64,000 nucleotides of DNA. Origin: Daphnia pulex. Lineage: Eukaryota; Arthropoda; Branchiopoda; Diplostraca; Daphniidae. Each line of letters opens with the position of its first letter. The stretch's first letter is position 1. Position numbers and translations under genes: made by a program. The notes beneath the pieces are model-generated. The model was not told the origin of the DNA, ran no database searches, and saw only the letters and a list, made by a program, of their open reading frames with translations. Positions 27,801-37,774 of this stretch are shown piece after piece. The DNA is taken from NCBI RefSeq assembly GCF_021134715.1, contig NC_060024.1, positions 12,946,974-13,010,973 on the forward strand, in the 5' to 3' direction.

Positions 27801-30800
27801 GGGGAGAGTCACAGTTTGGAGACGTACAAAGTTTTGGGATCGGAAAGGAAAGAAAAAAAAAAGTAAACGCGTGGGAGCCGCTCTAGCCCGTCGATGAATA
27901 GTGGCCGGATCGTGCGTGACACTCGAATTATACGGGGAAATAAGAAGGAGCTTGTAGCCGCACAACATGGGCTCCCCTCCGTGATAGAGCGAGTCGAGCA
28001 ACAAATGTTTTATTCAGTTGCGTCACACTCAGCCGCCGCCATTTTCGGACTGGCCGGCCCGGAATGATGATAATAATAATAATAATAATGATTTATTTTG
28101 GTGAATCCAGGCCAACTTGACGCATTTGGGACGCAACGAGTACGTCCCCGGAGTTGGTATGGGCATTGCCAAGTGCCCGTTTGACCCGAGCGACAACTCG
28201 ACGGCCGTGTGGGTCGAGCGCGGCAATCCGGGCGACTTGCCGGCCCTCTATTCCGGCACCAACGCCGAGTTCACCAAAGCCGACGCCGTCATCTTCCGCA
28301 CCGATTTGTACAACTACACGACGGGCCGTCGCGAGTTCACGTTCAAGCGGACATTGAAATACGATTCCAAATGGCTGGACAGTAAGTTTTGCCCATGCGT
28401 TATTCAACGATTTCCTTTTCCCATTTATCTTCTTCTTTTTATATTTCGAAATGCTCAAATGTTTTCTTTTCTTTTGTATTTGATTTATTTATGAAAAAAT
28501 AGAGCCCAACTTTGTGGGATCGTACGACATTGGCGACTACGTCTACTTCTTCTTCCGCGAAACGGCCGTCGAGTACATCAACTGCGGCAAGAACGTCTAC
28601 TCGCGCGTGGCCAGGGTCTGCAAGAAGGACAACGGCGGCAAGAACATTCTCTCACAAAACTGGGCCACCTTCCTCAAAGCTCGACTCAACTGTTCCATCC
28701 CCGGAGAGTTCCCTTTCTATTTCAACGAAATCCGTACGTGATGTGTTTTCTTCTTCTTTTCTTTTGTTTGTTTCTCCTCCTTCTCTTCGTTTCTATTCTC
28801 TAAAACTTCCAAACTAAACAACAAAACAAAAAGACAAAACGGAATTCTATTCTTCCGACTCCCTCGCCCGTCCATTTCGGTTTCCCATACGCACAGGCCC
28901 GAAAGATGGGCGATTTTTTCGGCGATGGTGGGAAGCATTTTTTTGGCTGGCTTGTTTCCATGGAAATGAGGCTGCTAGCTGCTCCAATCGATTGCACCAG
29001 CAATGGCCGGGGCGTGCTAGCTCTAGTGTCTAATATACAAGCTTTTAGACGGGATATTCTTTTCTTTTTGTCCTTCTTCCATGAGAGCCTCGAAGGCATT
29101 TCTTCATTAAGGAGGGAGCGAGAACTGAACTGAACTGAACCGAACTCGTGTTGGAATGCTTTTGAAGAGATCTCCTTCGACCCTCCTTTTCTAATCTCCT
29201 CGGGATTCTTGTTTCCATTTATTTCTTGTCGACTGCTGTTGTTTGAATTTTGTTTTGTTTAATTTTATTTTTATTTTTATTTTTATTTTTTTTAAATTCC
29301 GCAGAGAGCGTTTACAAGGTGCCGGGCGACGACACGCGTTTTTACGCCGTCTTCACGACGTGCCAGAACGGACTGACGGGCTCGGCCATTTGCGTCTTCA
29401 CCACGGCCGACGTCCACACGGCCTTTTTGGGCAAATTCAAGGAGCAGGCCTCGTCCAGCTCGGCCTGGCTCCCCGTTCTCTCGTCCAAAGTGCCCGAGCC
29501 GAGACCGGGCCAGTGCGTCAACGACACTCAGACCCTGCCCGACACGGTCCTCAACTTCATCCGCAATCACCCGCTGATGGACGAGGCCGTTTCGCACGAG
29601 AGCGGCGTGCCCGTCTTCTTCAAGGGCGACGTCGCCTTCTCGTCGCTCGTCGTCGAACGACTCAAAGTCGAGGACCCCGTTGACGTTAAACACTACACAG
29701 TCTACTACGCCGGAACAAGTACGAAATCTTCGCCATCCATCATAAAAAATCGATCGGATCAAACGTTGCGCATCGAATTCCATTTTTGCAAATGTCAACA
29801 TTTGCTTTTCTTTTCTCTGCAGTCGATGGCAAGGTCTACAAAGTGGTTCAGTGGTTCGACAAGACCAGCCAACAGGGTAAATCGGAGCTGTTGGATATCT
29901 TTGAAGTCACATCACCCGAACCCATCCGCATGATGGAAATCTCGCCCAAAGTATGAATTTTCCATCAGTTATTTTGTGTATTTATTTGATTTCATTTTGT
30001 TTTTTCAATATTTTGACAACAGCACAAGTCGATTTACGCCACGTCGGATCACAGGATCCGCCAAGTCAACATGGTCATGTGCAACGGACGCTACGACAAC
30101 TGCCTCCGCTGCGTGCGCGATCCTTACTGCGGCTGGGATAAAGAGTCCAACTCTTGTAAACCATACGCATCTGGGTAATTGAATTTTCCGACAAGGACAC
30201 GGACCGGAATCCGAATCGGTCCCGAAGCATTTGAGACATCCGCTCACGTTTTTTCGTTTCATTTCTCTTGTTCTCTCTTTATAATTGGTGCGCCCACGAC
30301 GAAATCAATCGATAGATTGCTGCAAGACGTCTCGAGTTCTTCGCCCGGCATTTGCGACGCCTGCATCGCCAAGAAACGACTGCTGGTGACGTGGGGCCAG
30401 GCCGTCCATTTGTCTTGCGCCATCAAATTGCCCGAGCCCATGTCCTCAATGCCAGTCACTTGGTATTACTACAGCCGAGAGAAGGGCCAATACCAGCTGT
30501 CCTTCAGGTACATAATTTCATTTGTTCAATTAGTTGATGAGGCCCGGCCGTCTAACGCCCTTGTATTTTTATTTATTTTCTTTTTGCACAGGCCCGACAA
30601 GTACATCCAGACGGCCGAGCAAGGGATGGTGATTATGGGCGTGACGGAACAAGAGGCCGGACGCTACGACTGTCGGTTAGGAGCCGACACGTTGTGCAGT
30701 TACAACATCACGGTCGATACGCAGCGGTGCGCGGCGCCCAGCAAGTCACACGATTACCAGAAGGTCTACTCCGACTGGTGTCACGAATTCGAGAAATACA

Positions 30801-31086
30801 AAATGGCCATGAAAACGTGGGAGCGAAGGCAGCTGGTAAGAAATTGGGGGAAAAAAACAAACAAACCAACGAAAAAACAAAAATTTTGAAATTGCAATTC
30901 ATTCGTAAATGCGAAATGTCGATCTTTTCTGGTTGAATGCGGGGACTGACGGGAATGTACTCATTTTCTCTTTTGTTTTGTCGTGTTCCCCTACAGCAAT
31001 GCAACAGTCGGCAAACTAATGACAGTGCCAGCAGCAATCAGAACGCTCACCCCAACGAGATCTACCCACGGAGTCCTTTGGTCTGA
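9869..31086 (+). CDS. Sema2a: Class-2 secreted semaphorin (Sema2a/2b type), 13 coding exons
   Basis: Secreted axon-guidance ligand; in flies class-2 semaphorins signal through plexin B. Exons: 9869-10064, 16085-16172, 18492-18543, 19659-19721, 22194-22301, 28111-28381, 28503-28733, 29305-29718, 29823-29950, 30023-30174, 30316-30507, 30592-30835 and 30997-31086; 742 aa in frame. A five-Met start leads into a Leu-rich signal peptide. The Sema domain runs from about residue 70 to 525 (FTCGKLYYRT, NHVRVIQ, CGTNAHNPKDW, NAEFTKADAVIFRTDLYNY, FVGSYDIGDYVYFFFRETA). A PSI module follows (CNGRYDNCLRCVRDPYCGWD), then one Ig domain (VHLSCAI to AGRYDCRLG), then SDWCHEFEKYK and a short polar tail. There is no membrane segment, as expected for class 2. 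Sema2a and Sema2b cannot be separated without a tree. Signal-peptide exon 1A (3542-3644) is an alternative start. Confidence 0.93.
10065..16084 (+). other. Large Sema2 intron, low-complexity
   Basis: A 6-kb intron separates signal-peptide exon 1B from the first Sema-domain exon. It holds homopurine/homopyrimidine tracts, A-rich and T-rich runs, a GATA repeat near 13721-13757 and CA runs. I see no conserved protein block or structured RNA. Open frames here are composed of Ser/Phe/Lys/Arg runs and are not credible genes. Confidence 0.6.
13721..13757. repeat. GATA tetranucleotide microsatellite
   Basis: Interrupted GATA/GACA repeat inside a Sema2 intron, starting with CTAGATAGATAGATATAGG. It is probably a polymorphic simple repeat and has no evident role. 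Confidence 0.75.
16488..16510. repeat. CTT trinucleotide microsatellite
   Basis: About seven CTT units followed by a T-run within a Sema2 intron. It is one of many pyrimidine-rich simple repeats in the 2-32 kb region. Confidence 0.7.
19866..19893 (+). other. Candidate 28-nt cryptic or poison microexon in Sema2
   Basis: A 28-nt segment lies between TTTTTCAG and GTGAGC, both good splice signals, inside the intron between the exons at 19659-19721 and 22194-22301. Read in phase it would encode TFFVDESFT plus one base. Because 28 is not a multiple of three, inclusion shifts the frame, and a stop appears in the exon at 28111-28381. It is left out of the main model. It may be chance, or an exon whose inclusion triggers nonsense-mediated decay. 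Confidence 0.3.
22302..28110 (+). other. Large Sema2 intron, low-complexity
   Basis: A 5.8-kb intron between Sema-domain exons. It holds poly-pyrimidine and poly-purine runs, CAG/CTG runs near 23525-23550 and GAA runs near 24056-24075. No gene, RNA or transposon could be supported in it. Confidence 0.6.
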
Positions 31087-32955
31087 ACGAGATTAAAGGC
31101 GAGGGCGGGATGGAAACGGAGGTTCGACGGGAATGTTTTCAAAGTGCGCGTCCGGGTGACGTGCACACACAAGTTGGCTCAATGGCATCCCTTTCAACAC
31201 ACACACACACACTCGCAATCACAACTCTGACGAAAACATCCAATGGCGATGAACACACTGAAAAGAAAAGAGAACAAACAAAACAATAATGTGTGAGGAC
31301 CCACATCGAGTGTGTGTGTGTGTTTCCTTTTTCTATCTCTTCATCTCTCTTTGTGTGTTGTTTCTTTTTAATTTTTTCAATTTTTTGGATGTGTTCCTCT
31401 TTTTTTCTTTCTAAATCAATTATCCCTCCTTCTCGTCCTGCGCAGAATCCATTTCCCCCCATTTCCTTTCATTTGGTTTTAACGGGCAAACGAAACGAGT
31501 TTTCGTCATTTTTTTTTCACAAACGGACAACACAAAATTTAGAAGAAAAAGACACATTTAATTTCCCCTTTATTTTAGTCGACAGATCTGTTTTGCTGAA
31601 TCTCTCTTTTGGCCTCTTTTTCAAGTTTTGATCTGATTCTGACACCCTATTCGTTTCAAATTTACAAGAGAAGATAAGGAAAGAAACAGACCTCTATAAA
31701 AGAATAAGAAAAGACTCTCCAACCAATCATGTAAATATGAACCAACGATAAAGAAAATGCTGATGTTAACTGCGCTGTATCACAGATGATATGAAATTTA
31801 GCGGTTAGTGGAATCGTCGGCGTAGACTCGCCTGTCTGGGGTCGAACCAGTATTCTTTTTTTTAGTTAGCGTTTTGTGCGGAACAAGCGGGACTGGGCTT
31901 GAGGTTGGTCTAAATTCTTCTTTTTTTTTAAATTAAATTGAAAAAAAAAAAACAATTATGGTATAATTCGTTTTTGTTCTTGATCGAGCATCTGACCTTT
32001 CTACTGTCCTCCATCGATTCACTCGTGTCTCTTTCAAGTGGCCTCCTCCATCCTTTTTCGAATTTCTCACCTCCTCTTTTCTGTGTGTACATGTACAATG
32101 AATTTTTTTGCCAAGATGTTCCGACATTCCACTTCTTGCCGTTTTTCACCAGCTTTTTTGTTTTTCTTTTTCGAAACTGATCGCCATTCGTTTCTTGTTT
32201 TTTTCTCTCTTTATCTCGTTGCATCTTTGGTCCTTCCTCGAACAAGACAAAAGCCTAACTCCTCCTGGTTCTTTCATATCATCCGCCACGCCATTTTTGA
32301 TTTTTGATTTTTTTTTTCTCTTTTTAATTATCCTCTGTTCGCTTGAATGTGATCGACTTCATCATTTTGTACCTTTTCCTTTCCTACTGAAGGATCAGTG
32401 GATCACCCTGTGCGCCTCTTTTCACAATTGTCGACTATATTATACACTACCTGGCTGCTCCACCCACCTCACGATCCTACATTAATGACCACATCAAATG
32501 CCTCCCCTTTTCGTTTGATTACTTTAGCCATCGATCAAATAACACTGTCGAATTTGCCCCCCGTTCTGGATCTGAAAAATGTGTGACGAAATTTGTGCTT
32601 TTTTGTTTCTTCTCTCACTTTCTCTGTTTTAATTTAAGAATTTTTCTTGACTTGCGTGTTTTTGTGGTGAAAACGAGAAAAAAAAAACAAACAAAACTTT
32701 CTTCGAGCAACAACTTCACTCCTACGAAATGATTTTGATGATTTGGAGCTAAGGAAAACAATGTGCTCGTTGAAAATGGATCTATTTTATTTTGATCTTT
32801 ATCATTCATCTCATGTTCTTGTGCAGCTACTTTCCAATACAAAACGATCGAAAGAGTACATCGAGCATTTCTCGTTCCTTGACGTGATTGAACCTAAATT
32901 TCAGCGTAGGTGTAATTGCCATCCAAGGTAGTAATAAAACTAATTGATACCTGTG
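31087..32955 (+). other. Probable Sema2 3' UTR
   Basis: Non-coding DNA after the Sema2 stop codon (TGA 31084-31086). The first canonical AATAAA on this strand that I find is at 32933-32938, which would give a 3' UTR of about 1.85 kb. An earlier non-canonical site is possible. The region is T-rich and contains a Pumilio-type element at 31730-31737. Confidence 0.45.
31730..31737 (+). promoter_or_regulatory. Pumilio response element in Sema2 3' UTR
   Basis: TGTAAATA exactly matches the Pumilio (PUF) RNA-binding consensus UGUANAUA and lies about 650 nt after the Sema2 stop codon. A single 8-mer match could occur by chance. Confidence 0.35.
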
Positions 32956-33179
32956 TTTCAGCTTTCAGGTTCTAATCATAACAAATTTAATTTGGACAAA
33001 AACATATGCTGGTGCTAGGCTACTGCTGGGCTATTTTGATTTTAAATGGAAAAAAATCACAGCAGCCCTTCGGGTAGCCTACCTTGCTAACGCAGGTAGC
33101 TGACAATCCATCCGTTCCGTGCGTCCAGCCGTCCGTGGACGTGGATGCTAAGGGCTATCACTAGTGGTTAAAATTAAGT

Positions 33180-33193
33180 CCACTAGACGGCGC
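33180..33193 (+). promoter_or_regulatory. CTCF-like motif downstream of Sema2
   Basis: CCACTAGACGGCGC closely fits the CTCF core CCACTAGRKGGCGC. A second, weaker match on the minus strand (CCGCTAGATAGCG, 33211-33223) lies about 18 bp away. Both are just past the possible Sema2 polyadenylation site, so they could mark a domain boundary. Confidence 0.4.
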
Positions 33194-33216
33194 GGGAAGT
33201 TTCGCCACAACGCTAT

Positions 33217-33537
33217 CTAGCGGTCAAATATAGAACTGCATGCAAAATGCAAAATTCCCTTTTCTTGCCCCAAAACGCGAAATTTTCTTCGCTTATTATA
33301 TTCGTCAGAAACGTGAGAAGTTGTAACATCTGATAAGTCAACAATCATCGTTAAGCTAGCTTCGAAAATTACCAATGATTCATAGGTAAACTCGAGTGAT
33401 TTCGTCTGTAATAACTTGTCGGTGATGTGTTCTATCCCGTGTATATGTTGGATAACCTTAATGTTTTTCATCAACTCACAGTCAGAGTAAACGTGAAAGT
33501 CATGCAACCTACCGTCAACTATTTTGTTCAAACTCAT
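33217..33537 (-). CDS. Unassigned 106-aa ORF
   Basis: An uninterrupted frame from an ATG at 33537 to a TAG. It lies outside low-complexity DNA and has mixed composition (starts MSLNKIVDGRLHDFHVYSD; later FEASLTMIVDLSDV). I recognise no family, signal peptide or membrane segment. The stop codon overlaps a CTCF-like match. It could be a small single-exon gene, one exon of a larger gene, or a chance ORF. Confidence 0.25.
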   Translation of the reverse strand: MSLNKIVDGRLHDFHVYSDCELMKNIKVIQHIHGIEHITDKLLQTKSLEFTYESLVIFEASLTMIVDLSDVTTSHVSDEYNKRRKFRVLGQEKGILHFACSSIFDR

Positions 33538-33649
33538 TGTATTCTACTGAATGTGTCATCGAAATGGTACAGGTAAAAACCAACACTAGCTTTATTTCAT
33601 GCTAAAACATATATTCTTCTCATGTTTTATTAGGATTAATCTTAATTTT

Positions 33650-34620
33650 CAGATGTTTCTATTGAACTTGCTAGATCACCGACCCCAGCATGTAACAATC
33701 TCTCATTCAACAATCTTATAGAGAATCTTGGATAACTGATTTGTGGTTTCATGTGTATAAAATTCACTTGTCATGTTACTGAACTTCATTAATTGCAGTC
33801 TAATATGAATTTTTGTTTCATTTACAGGTTTCTAAATTGGCATGACTGACTATATGAGAAGTTATGTCCTTCCAAGAAAAGGACTTACAGTCAACAAGAT
33901 TCCTTGTTTGCTAACCCGTTATTGGCTGCTACCCTTGAATCTCTCTATTTGTCAACAACAAAAAAAGAGGTTAAATATTGTGATCATGCTATCATAATTG
34001 TAAGTTGTGTTTACATTGAATTTAGAGAAGTTGTCATACTAATAGCAATTTTAACGATTGTTTGGTTTCTTATTTAGATGTTGCCTATAAGACCAAATGT
34101 GGGGCATCTGGTTATCCCTCCGAAATAAGGCAATGACCACACGTTCAACGCGGATGTCATCGAACTTGACTCATTCCATCTTCTGGATTGCTTAGGAAAG
34201 CTGATTGGTGTTACCTGTGTAACTTCATTGTCATGTCACTGAATTTAAATTTTATTTACATTTTGTTTCTTGATTTAGCCATTTAGGTAATGACCGAGAA
34301 GATGCGGCCTACATGAACATCATTTAGGCGGCCAGCATCATTCGACTACCCAAACCCTGGCTGTTCGCGATGTGTGATGGCGTTTCCTTGGACGAGATGA
34401 TGATTTTGGCGAGAAAAATATTGCGTGAGTATATACTTAAAACTGCTTAATTATTCTTTTACTTATTTTTTTAATGTTTTTTTTTTCATTAAAGTTCCTA
34501 AATTTGCATGACAGACTTTATGAAAAGTAATATTCTTTCAAGAAAGTAAACAAGGTCCCTTGTTTGCTAACCCAATGGCAGCTACCCTTGAATCTCCCTA
34601 TTTAGCTCCTTACACAGTCT
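33650..34620 (+). repeat. Diverged direct duplication with hairpin-forming segments
   Basis: The segment 33835-33960 recurs in diverged form at about 34503-34615. Shared blocks include CTTGTTTGCTAACCC and AGCTACCCTTGAATCTC-like strings. Flanking parts (33655-33800 versus 34155-34245) also look related. The first copy folds into a hairpin with an outer stem GACTG/CAGTC, an internal bubble and an inner stem GTCCTT/AAGGAC, followed by ACAAGA, an H-box-like string. This suggests tandem copies of a structured RNA such as an H/ACA snoRNA, but no second hairpin was found. Confidence 0.35.
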
Positions 34621-35102
34621 GACACAGTCCCTCTTGATTTGAGGTATTGTTTTTTGTCGCTACAATCTTATTGAAAATTATTGTCATCCAAATCAATGTT
34701 CATTCTGCTTACAGGGTAATCCTTCGCTACTGATCATGGACTCCATTGGTGAAACTGAAAATCGACGAGAGAATGCTGTAATCAAAGACTGATAAACTGT
34801 GTAGTTAGATTAAATTACAAGTGCATTTCTGGGCTCCCTTCTTTTCTGTGGCCCCGTTTCCCTAACTAACCACTAACCAACGCCCGCCGGTGGTCACTCA
34901 CCCGCTGTGAAACCAGGAGGAGGGGAGGGCTCTGGTTGAACGGGGACTTGGAAGGCGCATGATCCGACGAAAACTTTTAGAGAGTCATGAGTCTAACCCG
35001 GAAACCTATTATGACTAATCGCTCCCCAGTAAAACTTGCCTCGCACTCTTCTCTCTTCTTCCATTTCCAGGTAATCTCCCTGGATCTACGCCGACACTGC
35101 AT

Positions 35103-35621
35103 GTGCGAGTTTTAGCAAGCAATCCGCCACCCAATTTGACAAAGAGTGATAGTTTGTTTTCACGGAAATTTCGTCAGACGGTTACAAAATTTCTAATTCA
35201 ACAATCTCATGTAGAAATTTGCATTTAGTCTACTGGTACAAATTGTGATTCTTTAAGCTTCATTAATTTAGGTGATGTGTTAAAAGCAACTGTGGTTAGC
35301 TAAACAATTGAACTAATCCACTTTTTCTGAATATTTTGGTTTTCGATCACTTTGTTGTTTTTAGATTTTCTTGTGATCTATCTTCAAAATATTCTGAAAA
35401 AGCGAATTAGTTCATTTTGTTGGCTACTCACAATTTTTTTAACACATCTCCTAAATAATCAAGCTTAAAGAATTGCAATTTGCACCAGTAGACTAGATGC
35501 AAATTTCTACATGAGATTGTTGAAATAGAAATTTTGTAACCGTCTGACGCAATTTCCGTGAAAACAAACTATCACTTTTTGTCAAATTGGGTGGCGAATT
35601 GCTTGCTAAAAAGCCTCGCAC
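35103..35621. mobile_element. 519-bp fold-back palindromic element (MITE-like)
   Basis: The two halves are inverted copies of each other. The left half starts GTGCGAG...AGCAAGC and the right half ends GCTTGCT...CTCGCAC. Matching interior blocks include CAATTTGACAAA with its reverse complement and ACTAATCC...AATATTTT with AAAATATT...GAATTAGT. The centre is close to 35360, with GATCAC/GTGATC at the tip. The arms are about 250 bp and the loop about 20 bp. There is no coding capacity. This is typical of a non-autonomous fold-back or MITE-type DNA element, or of a snapback duplication. I could not identify a clear target-site duplication. Confidence 0.6.
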
Positions 35622-35773
35622 AAAAAAAAATTGTCTTGAACCGGAGGCTCTGTTTAATGAATTGTTTATTTTGTAAATGTTCCCTTATAAAAATGAGTTT
35701 TTAATATTATACAGGATGTTTATTTATTCAACAATTACTTTTATATAGTACATATAATTGTGGGGAAATGGGG

Positions 35774-35860
35774 GTTTAAGGAATGGATGTTGGTGGAAGT
35801 TATGAGGTTTATCGTTTAAGGAATAGATGTTGGTGGAAGTTATGGGGTTTGAGGAATAGA
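35774..35860. repeat. Two-copy tandem repeat, about 43 bp
   Basis: The string TTTAAGGAAT(G/A)GATGTTGGTGGAAG followed by TTATG.GGTTT occurs twice in tandem, with a partial third copy (GAGGAATAGATGTGG). No coding or structural role is visible. Confidence 0.6.
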
Positions 35861-36068
35861 TGTGGTTATATAGGTAGGTATATGGATGTGATAGACAAAG
35901 GATTTCATTTCTACCTTATTTTAAAACAAATCACGACTTCTTCTAGTTAATGAAAATCAATTGCCCCCCCCCCAATCTCCTCCTCGCTGGTTTCCCAATC
36001 GCGAAGGCATGTTTATTATTTGTTCAACGTAAAAGTTCCCCGTATTACTATTTTTTTTTTCATTCTCA

Positions 36069-36280
36069 ACATATAAACGGTTAACTTAATAGACGCAAAT
36101 AGCAATTAAACTAAATACTGGATGTAACTTATGTAGCACAACACCAGCGATTCAACACCAAGGAACTTTTCTGTTCCTTTTCCACATATAAACGGTTAAC
36201 TGCATAGACACAAATAACAATTTAAACTGGATGTAACTTTTGTGCACAACACCAGCAGTCCGGCACCAAGGAACAGCAAC
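36069..36280. repeat. Two-copy tandem repeat, about 110 bp
   Basis: Two adjacent copies share ACATATAAACGGTTAACT, then AACTGGATGTAACTT (interrupted in copy one), then CACAACACCAGC and CACCAAGGAAC. Copy one is about 36069-36165 and copy two about 36184-36280. They look like a recent local duplication with indels. Confidence 0.55.
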
Positions 36281-37509
36281 AGCATAACTCGATGCAAAAA
36301 ATCTTTCACCAGTATAGGCTGCAACAACATGCCATATTGGACAGCAACATCACTGCTACGTAAACATAAAACTATGACCAAAATGAAATTAATGTTTGAT
36401 CAATGGAAATTTTGTGTAAAATTAAAAAAAATCACTTCAAATGGAGTTCACCCAAATATTCTTTGGCAACACTATCTGATAACTAAAGTTTAAACAAAAA
36501 TTTACATGAAACTAGATTACTCATTTGAGATTTCAATACAAATTCATTTGAAATTTGTAGTGCTCTGCAGCGAAACAAAAACATTCTTCTACAGTATCTG
36601 CCTATCTTGTTAACCAATTCCCCTTAAACAATCCATAACTCAATTAATTTACATATGATCAAAGGAAAGAGCTGTTGACATGATGAAATCCCCAAATGTT
36701 AAAATTAAACAATGTAAGCAATTATAGTAGCCCAAGCATGATACTTCCCAAGTTAGAACTTATAATTTTTATCAAATTACCATTTCATGGAGTCTTCTTG
36801 CAGTTCTACTAGATGTCCAACATTTCAGCAACCACAATGCAGCATGATCCAGCGTCAACTCAGATATGACTGATCCCAGAAGACTTGAAGCATGGGACTC
36901 TCCCACACTCCAGGACAACATCAGCACCGAAGACTGCATGCAACAGCTCAATTTAATCACACCTTTCACTGGATGACTGCAACAAATCCATGCACACATT
37001 AGACTGCAACAAAGAAGCGCAGACTTCACCTGGCTATTGAAAAACAAAAACAAGTTACTAACAAGGAACAGAATCTCATGTGACATAACAAATCGACAGA
37101 AGTATGAAGTTAAACTATACAATCTCTCAGAATTACCTTGATAAATCTTACAAAGGAATTTGTAGTTGTCAAGTTTTCCAACTTGAAAATAACAAATGTA
37201 ATCCACATTTCAATAATGGTCTTAACTCATAATTGCAACAGAGAAGCAAAGGGGTCTACTCTCTAGTCATTAACTAAATCTGTAGCGATCAACTATCAGT
37301 TCACATTTGGCCAAGTGAAATTATATGCCAGATTGCCTGAAATTCAGACAGAGACGTCAAAGATTAATTAAATTTAAGAAATCCAAACTAGCATTACCAA
37401 TTACATTTAATGGCTAAAACTGTAGATCGACACCAATCAACTTGGAAGACACGTTCAAGTCAGCGTCTCGGAAACAAATGGCAAATATTTCTTCCTCACG
37501 AAGACACTC

Positions 37510-37523
37510 GCGCCACCTGGCGG
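37510..37523 (-). promoter_or_regulatory. CTCF-like motif beside the 16-bp repeat array
   Basis: On the minus strand the sequence reads CCGCCAGGTGGCGC, a very close fit to the animal CTCF core. It sits about 26 bp before an array of dispersed 16-bp repeats. Occupancy is inferred only. Confidence 0.45.
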
Positions 37524-37548
37524 ATGGGAGGACAATCCGCCGTTATGG

Positions 37549-37774
37549 CGACCGTAGAACTCCACCGACAATAGAACCCCAATATTTTAAATTTTAAAAA
37601 ATTTCTTTGTATGCGACAGTAGAACTGCAAAGACATAAGATGATAAGAACTCCTTTTTTAAATATTATTAAAAATACCCGACAATATCCAGTGCCCGACA
37701 GTAGAACTCCACTACGCGACAATAGAACTCCAATAAATTCTTTAATTATTTTCATGTTCGACAGTAGAACTCTA
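37549..37774. repeat. Dispersed 16-bp repeat array, consensus CGACARTAGAACTCCA
   Basis: At least six near-copies of CGACAGTAGAACTCCA lie at 37549-37564, 37566-37581, 37614-37629, 37696-37711, 37717-37732 and 37759-37774, with a partial copy near 37679. Spacing is irregular (1 to 67 bp) and the DNA between copies is AT-rich and unrelated. The copies are conserved more than their spacers, which differs from an ordinary minisatellite. Confidence 0.65.

Noticed and set aside
34279-34425. Exon-like plus-strand string (PWLFAMCDGVSLDEMMI) before GTGAGTA
   Set aside because: An in-frame TAG lies upstream in the same block, no family is recognised, and neighbouring exons are missing.
36772-37206. 144-aa minus-strand frame
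   Set aside because: Cys/Leu/Ser-rich with no motif, and splice-like signals interrupt it; probably chance.
37549-37774. Regularly repeated motif considered as a CRISPR array
   Set aside because: Spacing is irregular, the motif is only 16 bp, and the window is eukaryotic.
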